A stretch of DNA of 64,000 nt. Source: a virus. Positions 19,348 through 27,620 of the stretch are shown in pieces. Where the stretch lies: positions 1 through 64,000 of the IMG/VR virus record IMGVR_UViG_3300032242_003148, one strand, 5' to 3'. Both the position numbers and the translations under genes were made by a program. Positions within the stretch are counted from its first letter, which is position 1, and the number at the start of each line of letters is the position of its first letter. The notes beneath the pieces were generated by a model. That model saw only the letters and a program-made list of their open reading frames with translations, was not told the DNA's origin and made no database searches.

Positions 19348-19716
19348 TCACATTAATAGTGTAGCAAACAACTCGTGGTTGTCTACTGGTTTTATAATCT
19401 CCTCATGGGAGACTATGTTTTCCTTAGATTTTTTATTAGTTTTAAACTTAACCATATACTCATAGCAATACTTATAATATATAGGTTCGCCCATTGAGAT
19501 AGTAGGTAAGTTTAATTTTTTAACCGTTTCAGCACTCCCACCTAGGGATTTTTGTATATACAACAGGCGTAGACCAGTATGATAGTCTAGTAGATCTGGG
19601 TGTATAATTTCGTGTTCTATTACATCAGGATCTTTCCCGAAGTTGAACTCTACGAATCCTTTGATAGGTAGTGCTTTTATTAGTTTTATAAGATAGTTTT
19701 CACTTGGTTTTGCCAC
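19348..19716 (-). CDS. Unknown 122-residue protein with HEIIH
   Basis: The product contains IEHEIIHPDLLDYHTGLRLLY near residues 33-53. HEIIH formally fits the zinc-protease HExxH motif, but the flanking residues do not match a family I know and the match may be chance. The start overlaps the upstream membrane protein gene by 17 bases. It is the last gene before the main terminator. Confidence 0.5.
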   Translation of the reverse strand: MAKPSENYLIKLIKALPIKGFVEFNFGKDPDVIEHEIIHPDLLDYHTGLRLLYIQKSLGGSAETVKKLNLPTISMGEPIYYKYCYEYMVKFKTNKKSKENIVSHEEIIKPVDNHELFATLLM

Positions 19717-19936
19717 TTGAGGTTAAACGCTTTCCAAGATATCTTCTCGGATGATTATATGATTTTCTCGCTTCTCCGCGAGCGTTGGCTAACCAAGAGC
19801 CAATTAAAACAGCCAGACTTAGCAGTATTACTGCTGAAGTATAGACTGTTGCATAGGGAGGAATTCCACCCTGAGCCAATTCAACTATCCCTCCGACGAA
19901 AACGCCGAAGAATATACTGTTTATTATTTTTCGCAT
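19700..19936 (-). CDS. Small two-helix membrane protein
   Basis: A 78-residue protein with hydrophobic stretches at about 5-22 (INSIFFGVFVGGIVEL) and 29-49 (ATVYTSAVILLSLAVLIGSWL), and a basic tail. It overlaps both neighbours by 13-17 bases, as in a translationally coupled operon. The function is unknown. Confidence 0.5.
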   Translation of the reverse strand: MRKIINSIFFGVFVGGIVELAQGGIPPYATVYTSAVILLSLAVLIGSWLANARGEARKSYNHPRRYLGKRLTSSGKTK

Positions 19937-20826
19937 GGATGGTTATCCCAGCCACTCCCGACTATGCAGAAGTTTGCTTGGAAATCAAGATACCTTCGAT
20001 GATTAGGGTGTAAGCCAGGGAACCAATTAACTAACGTCATATCTTTTCTAGCCACCTTCACAGTCATAACGTTATATCTCATCATTTGCGGATTGTTAGT
20101 CAGCACAGGTGGATATGATGGGCATGAGGCTTCTACCTCAAATATCCTCATGTTTACAACTTGCTTAGGAACTATATTAACTTTACCCTCGGCGAACAAT
20201 TCTTTAGGTAGGTCGTACATTTGAATTGCACAAACACTAGCCACATACCCTCTTGGGAGATGAACTCGTAATACCCGATTGAACTTTCCGTCCATTCCCC
20301 AGTATGTGTTCTCAGGAACCACCCTGGACTCGTCTATCATGCTAAACAATTCTGTGAGCGCTTCGATGGAATCTACATGGTGTAGCATATCTCCATCTTT
20401 TTTAGCTACGAATGTGTTTGGCCTGATTTGTTGAGGCTTGGCAATTCTATCTAGCTGAGCGTATCTTTCTACAGGATCCACAGTTAGACCTATCTTGGTT
20501 ATGGTTCTATTTAGTATTTCTGCCAGAGTCAACTTATTGTGAATTTTCTTAGGGGGAGCTTTGTGGGTGCTCGTGTTGTTTTCTGGCGCTTTAACTTCTA
20601 CTGGTGCTGCTGGTGGGGCAGCTACTGGCTCTTCGCAGTACTTGGACATTCTAACTTCTATGTCCTTTCTTACTTCTGTTACCAACCTATCTATACCAGC
20701 AGAACTAAGTGGACCTGATAAGATCTCTACTACTTTTTCAGGTGTAGCAACCATAGGCTGCTTTTTGTTTCTCTTTTGCTCTGCTGCTACTACCGCAGCC
20801 CGTACTTCTTCAGGGATAGGAATCAT
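19924..20826 (-). CDS. Unknown 300-residue protein
   Basis: The N-terminal 110 residues are helical and charged, with an Ala/Pro-rich linker (EEPVAAPPAAPVEVKAPE). The rest looks like a mixed alpha/beta domain (THRVVPENTYWGMDG.. region and RVHLPRGYVASVCAIQMYDL). No conserved catalytic motif is recognised. A 142-base gap with a possible promoter precedes it, so it may start a separate transcript. Confidence 0.55.
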   Translation of the reverse strand: MIPIPEEVRAAVVAAEQKRNKKQPMVATPEKVVEILSGPLSSAGIDRLVTEVRKDIEVRMSKYCEEPVAAPPAAPVEVKAPENNTSTHKAPPKKIHNKLTLAEILNRTITKIGLTVDPVERYAQLDRIAKPQQIRPNTFVAKKDGDMLHHVDSIEALTELFSMIDESRVVPENTYWGMDGKFNRVLRVHLPRGYVASVCAIQMYDLPKELFAEGKVNIVPKQVVNMRIFEVEASCPSYPPVLTNNPQMMRYNVMTVKVARKDMTLVNWFPGLHPNHRRYLDFQANFCIVGSGWDNHPCEK

Positions 20827-20931
20827 TTTGTTTTGATTTCTTTTTTGGTTTTGGGTATTACTCTAAGCTAAGCCATAATCCCACTAACATTAGCAGGATC
20901 TCTATAGGCAAAACGGCAGAGCGTTCATAAT

Positions 20932-20937
20932 ATTATA
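20932..20937 (-). promoter_or_regulatory. Possible -10 box in the 142-base gap before the 300-residue gene
   Basis: TATAAT on the minus strand lies about 105 bases before the ATG at 20826. The -35 region is poor. This is the largest gap in this part of the block. Confidence 0.3.
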
Positions 20938-20968
20938 CCAATAACAGATTAATAATTTCCCAGGGGGG

Positions 20969-21424
20969 TTATAAATTCTGCTCCACAGGATAATTACTCT
21001 GTAGATAATTTTTTAAAGGCTCTATAACTATTCCAGTTCGTGAATCAGCCTGCTCTTTAACAAATATACCTCCCACACCAGCATAAGATTTATCTTCATA
21101 CATAACAAACACATCACTGCCATGTATATAGCAGAATAGCATGTTATCCTGTATGTTATTACTCATGTCAAAGAAGTTAGAGTAGAGTAGAGTTTGCTTT
21201 AACTTGTCTGCATTCCAGAGTTTATTAATACTTACTTCCTTTTCTTTAGAGGAGTAGATTTTTAAGAACTTTATTCCTGCAGGTAAATACTCTAGTCTTT
21301 CTAATTCAAAATATACCTGGTTGTTATCACATAAAGATTGATCCACAACAGGAGTGTATATTTTCCTGGGGATACCAAAGTGCCTAGCAACTGCCTGTAT
21401 AACCTTTTGTTGATGGCTATTCAT
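20969..21424 (-). CDS. Unknown 151-residue protein
   Basis: The product begins MNSHQQKVIQAVARHFGIP and has alternating strands (YFELERLEYLPAGIKFLKIY, MLFCYIHGSDVFVMYED). No family is recognised. It overlaps the upstream gene by eight bases. Confidence 0.5.
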   Translation of the reverse strand: MNSHQQKVIQAVARHFGIPRKIYTPVVDQSLCDNNQVYFELERLEYLPAGIKFLKIYSSKEKEVSINKLWNADKLKQTLLYSNFFDMSNNIQDNMLFCYIHGSDVFVMYEDKSYAGVGGIFVKEQADSRTGIVIEPLKNYLQSNYPVEQNL

Positions 21425-21587
21425 CTTTTATTTTTTCTTGTACGGGCTGAGCTATATCTTTCAGGTGGTTAGAATTCTCCACTTTTTGTTTGTGCAGGTC
21501 TATTAGTTCTTGGTTCTGCTCTATCAGGGTATCTAACTTACCCATCAATTTTCTAAGATTAGTGTTCAGTAGGTTTACTTCTATCAT
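21417..21587 (-). CDS. Small coiled-coil protein
   Basis: I chose the ATG at 21587 because an earlier in-frame ATG at 21632 would overlap the upstream gene much more. The chosen start also has the usual AACACACAAG leader. The 56-residue product (MIEVNLLNTNLRKLMGKLD..) is strongly helical and charged. The function is unknown. Confidence 0.4.
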   Translation of the reverse strand: MIEVNLLNTNLRKLMGKLDTLIEQNQELIDLHKQKVENSNHLKDIAQPVQEKIKDE

Positions 21588-21759
21588 CTTGTGTGTTTTG
21601 TTTGGTTGCTTGTAGTTCTGTGTATAGTACATGAGCAGAAACTTTCATAAATCTTAGGAGCTTATTTATTACGTTTATCCTTACTAATAAAACAACGTTT
21701 ATTAATAATGATATAACCGTGATAGCTGTGAGTAGATATATGAATGTTTCTTTTTCCAT
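21559..21759 (-). CDS. Small single-helix membrane protein
   Basis: A 66-residue protein with one transmembrane segment at about 6-28 (FIYLLTAITVISLLINVVLL) and a polar tail. It starts two bases after the stop of the secreted-protein gene. The function is unknown. Confidence 0.45.
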   Translation of the reverse strand: MEKETFIYLLTAITVISLLINVVLLVRINVINKLLRFMKVSAHVLYTELQATKQNTQDDRSKPTEH

Positions 21760-21760
21760 A

Positions 21761-22045
21761 CTAGAATTCGATTGTTAAACATGTGAGGGCTCGTTCCCTG
21801 GTAGGTCTGTTAAAAGAACCATAGTCAGGAACGAGCTTACCACATATGAATATTGGGAGTTTGTTGTTTATCTTTGTTACTTCTGCTCTATAGCTATGGC
21901 TTAGACAATAGTCTAAAGTCTCATGAAAATCTATAGATGGATCTTTGGTTAGCTCCTCGCCACAAAAGCCTCGGGGGGGAGTTATTGCTAATGAAGCAAA
22001 AGAGCTAACCAAGATCAGAGTATTTATGATGTGTGAATGCACCAT
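21761..22045 (-). CDS. Small exported protein
   Basis: The 94-residue product has a signal-peptide-like N-terminus (HIINTLILVSSFASLAITPP) and four Cys in the mature part (FCGEE, DYCLSH, FICGK, LTCL), which could form two disulfides in the periplasm. It overlaps the phosphoesterase gene by 41 bases. No family is recognised. Confidence 0.45.
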   Translation of the reverse strand: MVHSHIINTLILVSSFASLAITPPRGFCGEELTKDPSIDFHETLDYCLSHSYRAEVTKINNKLPIFICGKLVPDYGSFNRPTRERALTCLTIEF

Positions 22046-22805
22046 CCTTTAATATTCCATAATGTAGGCAGGTGTCAAGGTTCCAACATGTAATTTCTTT
22101 TCCATCCAGGCCGTCTATTGTTAGATGTCCTGGTTGGGATAATGTTGTATGCCCTACGATCTGATTGCCAATCTCCTGACTAGCAAACATCTCGTCATTC
22201 CAGTCTAACCATAATGGCCCACCATATGCATCACGACCGCCTCTGGCTACTCCTACGGCACATATAGAGGTATTCCTGGGGTGCATTACATTCCTGAAAT
22301 TCTCCCAAACCTCAGGTAGGAGTACATCCACATGCCAATTTATATCCTTACCATAGGGTAGGTGTTGAGGAATAAACCCAGCATGACTTAGTAGCCAACC
22401 CTGCGCAAATACCGCAATATCAAAGTGATCTATAAAGAAAGTATCCCTAAGGTTATTCTCAAAGAACACTTTTCTAAAGTTGGAACATTTGTTCTGGGTG
22501 TAGCCACTAGCGTAGTAATGGTTATTCTTTACATGCCTAGCTCCTCTTGGGGCTGTGTTATTAAAGATATAGTTAATATCATGATTACCCACCAAAAAAG
22601 TGAAGTCATCTTTCCTGGGGTGTTCAGCTATTAATTCTCTAAGATATACGCAGGTTGCTTCAAATCCTGCCACAAGAGGAGGTTCATAGAAAGAGTCAAA
22701 CCAATCACCCAGGAATATTACCCTGTCGTAGTTTTCTTTTTCTAGAACCTTCTTTACTTGATGGATTCTCTGATGAACGTCAGGAATTATTAGCGTTTTC
22801 TTCAT
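22005..22805 (-). CDS. Calcineurin-like metallophosphoesterase
   Basis: I placed the start at MKKTLIIPDVH (22805), because the fold begins there; an upstream ATG at 22841 is possible. All metal-binding motifs are present in order: DVH (D9, H11), GDWFD, GNHD, LLSHAGF and VGHT. The 266-residue size fits single-domain phosphoesterases, including phage Ser/Thr phosphatases such as those of lambda type and Ap4A hydrolases. The substrate cannot be told. Confidence 0.75.
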   Translation of the reverse strand: MKKTLIIPDVHQRIHQVKKVLEKENYDRVIFLGDWFDSFYEPPLVAGFEATCVYLRELIAEHPRKDDFTFLVGNHDINYIFNNTAPRGARHVKNNHYYASGYTQNKCSNFRKVFFENNLRDTFFIDHFDIAVFAQGWLLSHAGFIPQHLPYGKDINWHVDVLLPEVWENFRNVMHPRNTSICAVGVARGGRDAYGGPLWLDWNDEMFASQEIGNQIVGHTTLSQPGHLTIDGLDGKEITCWNLDTCLHYGILKDGAFTHHKYSDLG

Positions 22806-23238
22806 CAGCGCGGAAAAGTTGCATGAACTCGTCTCTTGCATTTATAAATACTTGATACCCCTCTGTCAACATCCAATCCTGGATTGGCTTGTGCCTGCTA
22901 GAGTATACATAGATATTAAAATCTTGCCCTGTGGATATATCTCCATACATAACTGTATGTCCTACGTTTTGTTCTGCTAAGATTTCTCTGTGTCCGTTGA
23001 TATTGTCTCCCCAGATACGGCCTTTGTATGTGAGACTTCTATGGCTAATTTGTATACCTGCTTTGAATTGTTTCTTACCTTCTCCTATGGTTCTAAGCAC
23101 TGGGTTTATAAGAGCCATGTATTGTTCAGGACCAGCTAGTCTTTCCTCTGACCAATGTAGGCTATTTTGAATTACATCAGAATTTAGTCTTTTGCGTGTG
23201 TGACCTTTATCGGTCCATAGTGTGATATATCTTTTCAT
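22780..23238 (-). CDS. Unknown 152-residue protein
   Basis: The product begins MKRYITLWTDKGHTRKRLN and contains ISHRSLTYKGRIWGDN and HTVMYGDISTGQDFNIYVY. No family is recognised. Its end overlaps the phosphoesterase start and its ATG overlaps the upstream stop (ATGA). Confidence 0.5.
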   Translation of the reverse strand: MKRYITLWTDKGHTRKRLNSDVIQNSLHWSEERLAGPEQYMALINPVLRTIGEGKKQFKAGIQISHRSLTYKGRIWGDNINGHREILAEQNVGHTVMYGDISTGQDFNIYVYSSRHKPIQDWMLTEGYQVFINARDEFMQLFRADEENANNS

Positions 23239-23426
23239 CTTGGTATTTTGTAGTAGCGGAATCCCAGAATTAATCTCTGGAGAGTCCTGATTATTATGTT
23301 TGGTCGGTTTTCCACGGCTATTGCGAAGTCTTTAGGATTGCCTGTAGGGGCAAAGACATACCTAGGAACTACTGGTTGCATAGTTAGGTTTGCCTCTGGG
23401 ATATCATCTTGTTGGTATAGGTTCAT
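23235..23426 (-). CDS. Unknown 63-residue protein
   Basis: I chose MNLYQQDDIPEAN (23426) as the start because the longer frame from 23477 would run through the preceding membrane-protein gene. The product has a Pro-rich N-terminus (MQPVVPRYVFAPTGNP). The function is unknown. Confidence 0.4.
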   Translation of the reverse strand: MNLYQQDDIPEANLTMQPVVPRYVFAPTGNPKDFAIAVENRPNIIIRTLQRLILGFRYYKIPR

Positions 23427-23430
23427 GGTT

Positions 23431-23580
23431 TTATCGTTTATACCCCCATGTAACACAGGCGGTAATTCCAAATGCAAACACCCAGTATAGGGAGTCTGCC
23501 CACTTTAGTTTAGTTAGCCACCAGATTGCGTTGATGAGATACATCATCATAATCAGGTAGTTGAATATTAGTTGGTTCAT
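23431..23580 (-). CDS. Very small membrane protein
   Basis: A 49-codon frame (MNQLIFNYLIMMMYLINAIW..) with two hydrophobic segments fits exactly between the HNH gene and the 63-residue gene, starting two bases after the HNH stop. It is too short for most gene finders. The tight spacing and the hydrophobic pattern support it. Confidence 0.45.
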   Translation of the reverse strand: MNQLIFNYLIMMMYLINAIWWLTKLKWADSLYWVFAFGITACVTWGYKR

Positions 23581-23581
23581 T

Positions 23582-24196
23582 TTAAAAATTGGTCGATACA
23601 CTAATTAATTTATTATACTTTCTTATATTTAATTTTGCTGGAAGTATCTGAAGATTTCCTGGGGCGTGGAAACCTCCTTTAGATACCGGAATTATATGGT
23701 CTACATGCATAAGGTTTGGTATACCCATGCATTTATTTATCCTGGTCCTTAGTTTGTATATCTCCCGTATAATTGCTCTATCTTCAGGATTTTCCGGCGT
23801 AGCTATTTTTAACCTATTTTGCCTCTTTAAGCTTTTTCTAGCTGTCAGTTCAGGATTAGCTTCACGATATTTTTTCTCACGCTCAGCTATTTTTTCTTTG
23901 TTAGCTTGATAGTACTTTTCACAGTAACCTTTATGGTTTTTTTTACGTCGCTCAGCTATTTTTTCTTTGTTAGCTTCACGATACTTTTTCCCATACGCAG
24001 CTATTTTTTCTTTGCTATAACTTTTAATTAGCTCAGCTATTTTTTCTTTGTTAGCTTCACGATACTTTTTTGAATATTTAGCTATTTTTTCTTTGTTAGC
24101 TTCACGGTATTTTTTTAGATACTCAGCTTTCTTTTCTTTGTTAGCTTCACGATATTTTTTTAGATACTCAGCTCTCTTTTCAGGGTCTCTCGGCAT
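23582..24196 (-). CDS. HNH endonuclease with N-terminal KYREANKEK repeats
   Basis: The C-terminal 70 residues form an HNH nuclease module: ARKSLKRQNRLKIATP, then HVDHIIPVSKGGFHAPGNLQILPAKLN. The N-terminal 130 residues consist of about eight lysine-rich repeats of the form KKYREANKEKIAE, probably a long helical DNA-binding or spacer arm. Free-standing HNH genes in phages are often homing endonucleases. No intron or intein is seen next to it. Confidence 0.7.
   Translation of the reverse strand: MPRDPEKRAEYLKKYREANKEKKAEYLKKYREANKEKIAKYSKKYREANKEKIAELIKSYSKEKIAAYGKKYREANKEKIAERRKKNHKGYCEKYYQANKEKIAEREKKYREANPELTARKSLKRQNRLKIATPENPEDRAIIREIYKLRTRINKCMGIPNLMHVDHIIPVSKGGFHAPGNLQILPAKLNIRKYNKLISVSTNF
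23860..24180 (-). repeat. Tandem 36-45 bp repeats coding the HNH arm
   Basis: On the plus strand TTTTTTCTTTGTTAGCTTC recurs about eight times with spacing of 36-45 bases. The repeats stay in frame and code KEANKEK-type units, so they are protein repeats and not a CRISPR array. Confidence 0.8.
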
Positions 24197-24206
24197 GCCT
24201 GGTTTT

Positions 24207-24238
24207 GAGGCCTCTAGGGGATCGGACCCTATAGCCTC
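24207..24238 (-). other. Hairpin just upstream of the HNH gene
   Basis: GAGGC at 24207 and TAGGG at 24215 pair with CCCTA at 24227 and GCCTC at 24234, giving a two-part stem. It lies between the 24256 gene and the HNH start. There is no T run on the minus side, so it may be a processing or translational control structure rather than a terminator. Confidence 0.4.
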
Positions 24239-24255
24239 GGTGGTTTAGTTTTAGT

Positions 24256-24633
24256 TTAAGACCACACGCCCTGCTCTGATAAGAGCACGATAGGGGCCTT
24301 GTGAATTGGTTTGTTTATTGTTTTGTTCCTGAATGTCCCATGTTTGTAGGGGTTGTAGGTAATTTTATTTGTAAATTTTAAAATAGGTAGCGGCGTGTTT
24401 TTTGTCAAGCCACGGACAAATAGTGGTTCGCCCTGGACGTAGGCATGTACATTCTTTCTTTTCTCGCGAATGACTCGAGCGCGTCCTGCTTTGCTCACGA
24501 GGAAGGTAGCATCCTTCAATATTACCTCATCACTATGACATAGGACTCTCCAGCCCTTTTTTGTTTTACTCTGAACACTCCATGTCTTTTTGTTGAGATT
24601 ACGGTACACTTTGAATTTTATTGGAGATTCCAT
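24256..24633 (-). CDS. Unknown 125-residue protein
   Basis: The product begins ESPIKFKVYRNLNKKTWSV and contains RVLCHSDEVILKDATFLVSKAG and ITYNPYKHGTFRNK. The style is familiar from phage hypothetical proteins, but I know no function. Its ATG follows the upstream stop directly (TAAATG). Confidence 0.55.
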   Translation of the reverse strand: MESPIKFKVYRNLNKKTWSVQSKTKKGWRVLCHSDEVILKDATFLVSKAGRARVIREKRKNVHAYVQGEPLFVRGLTKNTPLPILKFTNKITYNPYKHGTFRNKTINKPIHKAPIVLLSEQGVWS

Positions 24634-25377
24634 TTACTCTAGTATATAGCTCCAATAGCGGCTGTCTGTTTTACCCTGCTTCTTATCCCAGAATATACAC
24701 CTAGCAATGTACGGTGGGATATTCCACATGCGGCTCATATCTAGCCAATGTTGCTCAATCTTATCATACTGTCTGAGGTCTTTAGCCTGATCCAAGCCAT
24801 AGGCTTGAAACAAGTGAGTGTCTAGGCAGGTTATAAATGCTTCGTTAGGAAAGCACATCTCTAAAGAGAAACTGGTTTTGGCTGGCCCTAGACCCAAGAC
24901 TCTTTTCATGAGCCTGTTTCTATAGCTAGTCCAATTCTCTTCAGAGCTCTTGGTGAACTCTTTTGTGTTGTCCCAGAAGTCATCAGCAAACTTAGAGATA
25001 AACTTGAGCCGGTTGTTATGCAAACCTACTCCAGAATCCTTGATAAGCTTACCCAACTTAGGGCGGTCCACAATCCAGTCTTCCCAATCCTTGATTGCAT
25101 TATAGCCAGCAACATTAGATTTATAGCTAGTGTGCACGCTCATAAACGCAAACAACCACCGTTTGAACAGCTCGGATTTGTTAGCGGGTGTAACAGATTC
25201 CCAATAGGTTCTGTATTCATCTATCTCCATCCTGTTCAAGCCACAGAAGAATTTTTCTACTTTATCATATTTTGGTTTTCTGGAAATGCCCGCCGGTTCT
25301 AGCTCTTGTGTGAATAGTTCTAGCTGAGCATTATCTTTATTCTCTAAATAATTACCTAAAAAGTTTAATTGTGTCAT
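24634..25377 (-). CDS. HhH-GPD-type DNA glycosylase/lyase
   Basis: This 247-residue protein has a helix-hairpin-helix LGLGPAKTSFSLEM (Lys at about 167) followed at the right distance by CLDTHLFQAYG (Asp at about 186). This matches the catalytic Lys/Asp arrangement of 8-oxoguanine and endonuclease III-like glycosylases. No iron-sulfur cluster cysteines follow. It probably removes damaged bases from phage DNA, beside the recombination genes. The lesion specificity is unknown. Confidence 0.6.
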   Translation of the reverse strand: MTQLNFLGNYLENKDNAQLELFTQELEPAGISRKPKYDKVEKFFCGLNRMEIDEYRTYWESVTPANKSELFKRWLFAFMSVHTSYKSNVAGYNAIKDWEDWIVDRPKLGKLIKDSGVGLHNNRLKFISKFADDFWDNTKEFTKSSEENWTSYRNRLMKRVLGLGPAKTSFSLEMCFPNEAFITCLDTHLFQAYGLDQAKDLRQYDKIEQHWLDMSRMWNIPPYIARCIFWDKKQGKTDSRYWSYILE

Positions 25378-25390
25378 TAACGCATATTTT

Positions 25391-25431
25391 TAAAAAGTTA
25401 AGGCCTCTGATGAAATTAATCACCAGAGGCC
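25391..25431 (-). terminator. Strong Rho-independent terminator
   Basis: On the minus strand GGCCTCTGGTGA pairs with TCATCAGAGGCC around TTAATT. One pair is a G-U wobble that exists only in this direction. TTAACTTTTT follows. It lies just past the 25459-25719 gene, so it ends the RecA/RuvC transcript. Confidence 0.85.
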
Positions 25432-25458
25432 CATTCAAGTCCCTTTAGGGATTTTTAT

Positions 25459-25719
25459 TTACTTCTTTTTCTTCTTCTTGGCTGCTGCTGCTTTTTTGCA
25501 GGTGAACTTATTCATGAGGCAATCATACTTCTCCATGAGCTGATTATACTTTTTGGTTGCTGATGCAAGACGGCCGCGGAGTGACCAGATTGCCGTGCTG
25601 CTGGAGATACCCAGGCGCATGCCTTCTAACTTCTGGATCTTACCTTCGTTAACTAGTTCCTGAAGGGCTGCAATTACTTCCTGTTCAGTGAATTTTTTTG
25701 TGTTGTTTTTCTTACTCAT
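25459..25719 (-). CDS. Small protein with poly-Lys tail
   Basis: The 86-residue product has a winged-helix-like start (EQEVIAALQELVNEGKIQKL), a helical middle, and ends in AAAAKKKKKK. The lysine tail suggests nucleic-acid binding. It overlaps the resolvase gene by four bases and ends the operon before the terminator. Confidence 0.5.
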   Translation of the reverse strand: MSKKNNTKKFTEQEVIAALQELVNEGKIQKLEGMRLGISSSTAIWSLRGRLASATKKYNQLMEKYDCLMNKFTCKKAAAAKKKKKK

Positions 25720-26225
25720 AACGTACGTGTGTTTTTGATTCTTAGATATTCAGCTATGAGGATTCCGTCAGCGTCTACTTTTAATGGTAGTTTCGGGAAT
25801 AGTCTCTTGCCTACATCTAAACTTCCTTTCTTTAGCTCTTCTTTCTTTAAATTTTTAGGAAGAAGAACTGTCTGCCACTCTTTACTATCAAGATATACAT
25901 AGGGGATTTCGGCTGCTTCTAGGGCGATAAGAGTGGCCTCGATAGCCCTCATAGCACTCATAGATGCAAAGAATCTACCGGGGTTGATCATTGGCCGTTC
26001 TAATCCGGCAATCATACCCGCATCAGGTAAACCTGATGCCTTACCTTTTATTTCCAGGAAGATCTCTAATAGTTTTGGATAGTCTATTCTAGATATGTTC
26101 TTGGCTACTTTGGTATAGCTCAATTCTTTCTTAACGGGAGTTTTATAGAGATAGCTTTCCCCATTACTGAGGATTACCCCTACTCCGTTAGAAGATGTTC
26201 CGTTGTCTATGCCTATGTATATCAT
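25716..26225 (-). CDS. RuvC-like Holliday junction resolvase
   Basis: The 169-residue product has the RNase H-like acidic set of RuvC enzymes: IGIDNGT (D7), GLERP (E76) and DADGILIAEYL (D151, D153). The helix FASMSAMRAIEATL and DSKEWQ also fit phage and pox RuvC-like nucleases. It would cut branched DNA made during recombination or packaging. It lies two small steps downstream of recA. Confidence 0.7.
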   Translation of the reverse strand: MIYIGIDNGTSSNGVGVILSNGESYLYKTPVKKELSYTKVAKNISRIDYPKLLEIFLEIKGKASGLPDAGMIAGLERPMINPGRFFASMSAMRAIEATLIALEAAEIPYVYLDSKEWQTVLLPKNLKKEELKKGSLDVGKRLFPKLPLKVDADGILIAEYLRIKNTRTL

Positions 26226-26232
26226 TTTAGTA

Positions 26233-26418
26233 TCAGATGGTCTCGTTGATTATCTTCATAACCTCTTCGTAGTTTTTATGGCTAGCATTTTTTACGTAGA
26301 GGTTGTTCTTTAACCAGCGGAGATCATCATTATGTTTAACTGACTTTCGATAATCAGGCAAATTCATTTTTTTAATGAGCGCCGCTATCTTGGTCAGTTT
26401 ATCCAAATATTCAGTCAT
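26233..26418 (-). CDS. Unknown 61-residue protein
   Basis: The product is helical and charged (MTEYLDKLTKIAALIKKMN). It fits exactly between recA (one base away) and the resolvase gene (seven bases). No function is known. Confidence 0.45.
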   Translation of the reverse strand: MTEYLDKLTKIAALIKKMNLPDYRKSVKHNDDLRWLKNNLYVKNASHKNYEEVMKIINETI

Positions 26419-26419
26419 T

Positions 26420-27613
26420 TTAACTTTCAGTGTCCATTTCTAGCTGCGACTTCTTTTTACGACGGGCCTTGTTCTTCTCTTCTATCACCGATGCAACTTC
26501 AGGTGCCGGCATATCAGGAATACCAAAGGCTTGACGTATTAGTTCTTTAGCTTGAGGGCTGTTCATGAGAACCATGCCTAGCTCCATTTCACGATATTTT
26601 TTATCTGTGTCTATGATTGCTGTTGTGGGTTCTCCTGATGAGCTGTCGGTATATTCCACATTAGGCACTTTCCAACTGTACCATCCTCCTGATTTATTTA
26701 CTAACTCAGGATATGTTTCGCCTAGTAGCCTTACCAATGGACTATACCAATCAATACCACCATTGATATATAGGTCAAATTCAACCTTCTGACTATTACC
26801 CTCCCGGCCAAGCTTGTTACGCTTAACTGTTAAGCTATGAGTCGAACCGGCTTTTCTTTTTACACCCATGTGATCTTCTAGTAGTAGGTCTTTGGTTCTG
26901 GCAACCTTGAGCTGATAGGTAGAGTTAAAGCGCTGAGCCTCACCACCTATCAATGCTTCTGGTTTTTCAGCACCAAATGTAACCATTCCTCCAATTTGTT
27001 CTCTCAACTGATTGGTCACCACTAGCACAGCCTTTTCGCTCTCTAGGAGTGGAACAATGTTGCGGTAGAATCCCGCCATGAGCTTTGCATGCTCACCTAC
27101 CTTGGTTTGACCAATCACATCCTGATCACGCTCATACTCTGAAGCAGCACCTGCAACAGAGTCTAACGCAATCATAATAGGTGTTATTTGATCAGGATCT
27201 GCCTTTGGTATATTCTCAATAATAACCTTGATGAGAGTCAATGCCTCTTCAAGGGACTTAGGATTGTGATATATAACTTTCTTAGGGTCGCAACCTTGTA
27301 GCTCCATAAACCTGAAGTCAGGAGCATTCTCAGTTTCTACCCATATGAAATGTCCTCCTGCCCTGATGAATGTTTTGGCTAGTTCGAAAAGAAAGGAAGT
27401 TTTTGCGCAACCTTTCTTTCCGTATACTAGATAGCATCGACCGTAGGCTACAAACCTACGATCGAATACATATTCCATCAAAGGATTATCGAGGACAATT
27501 CCTGTGGGCGGAAGTTCTTTATCTACAGTGTTTAACTCTAGATTATCAGCTTCATCTTTGAACACTTTTTTGAAGTCTTTTTTAACGCCATTCAGGAGCT
27601 TGTCGATATCCAT
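26420..27613 (-). CDS. recA: RecA-like recombinase
   Basis: The 397-residue product has Walker A GKKGCAKTS (residues 65-73), the acidic segment IWVETENAPD, a Walker B-like PIMIALDSVAGA, and VVTNQLREQIGGM in the DNA-binding L2 region. It also has a Lys/Arg-rich C-terminus (KARRKKKSQLE). It forms filaments on single-stranded DNA and drives strand exchange. The SSB-like gene lies seven bases upstream. It is closer to phage RecA/UvsX types than to the full-length bacterial protein, because the usual C-terminal domain differs. Confidence 0.85.
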   Translation of the reverse strand: MDIDKLLNGVKKDFKKVFKDEADNLELNTVDKELPPTGIVLDNPLMEYVFDRRFVAYGRCYLVYGKKGCAKTSFLFELAKTFIRAGGHFIWVETENAPDFRFMELQGCDPKKVIYHNPKSLEEALTLIKVIIENIPKADPDQITPIMIALDSVAGAASEYERDQDVIGQTKVGEHAKLMAGFYRNIVPLLESEKAVLVVTNQLREQIGGMVTFGAEKPEALIGGEAQRFNSTYQLKVARTKDLLLEDHMGVKRKAGSTHSLTVKRNKLGREGNSQKVEFDLYINGGIDWYSPLVRLLGETYPELVNKSGGWYSWKVPNVEYTDSSSGEPTTAIIDTDKKYREMELGMVLMNSPQAKELIRQAFGIPDMPAPEVASVIEEKNKARRKKKSQLEMDTES

Positions 27614-27620
27614 ATTTTAT

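Noticed and set aside
19348-19716. Zinc metalloprotease call from HEIIH
   Set aside because: Only the five-residue motif fits; no third ligand or family context is visible.
23860-24180. Regular repeats that could suggest a CRISPR array
   Set aside because: They are in frame, code for KYREANKEK-type units of an HNH protein, vary in spacing and have no unique spacers.
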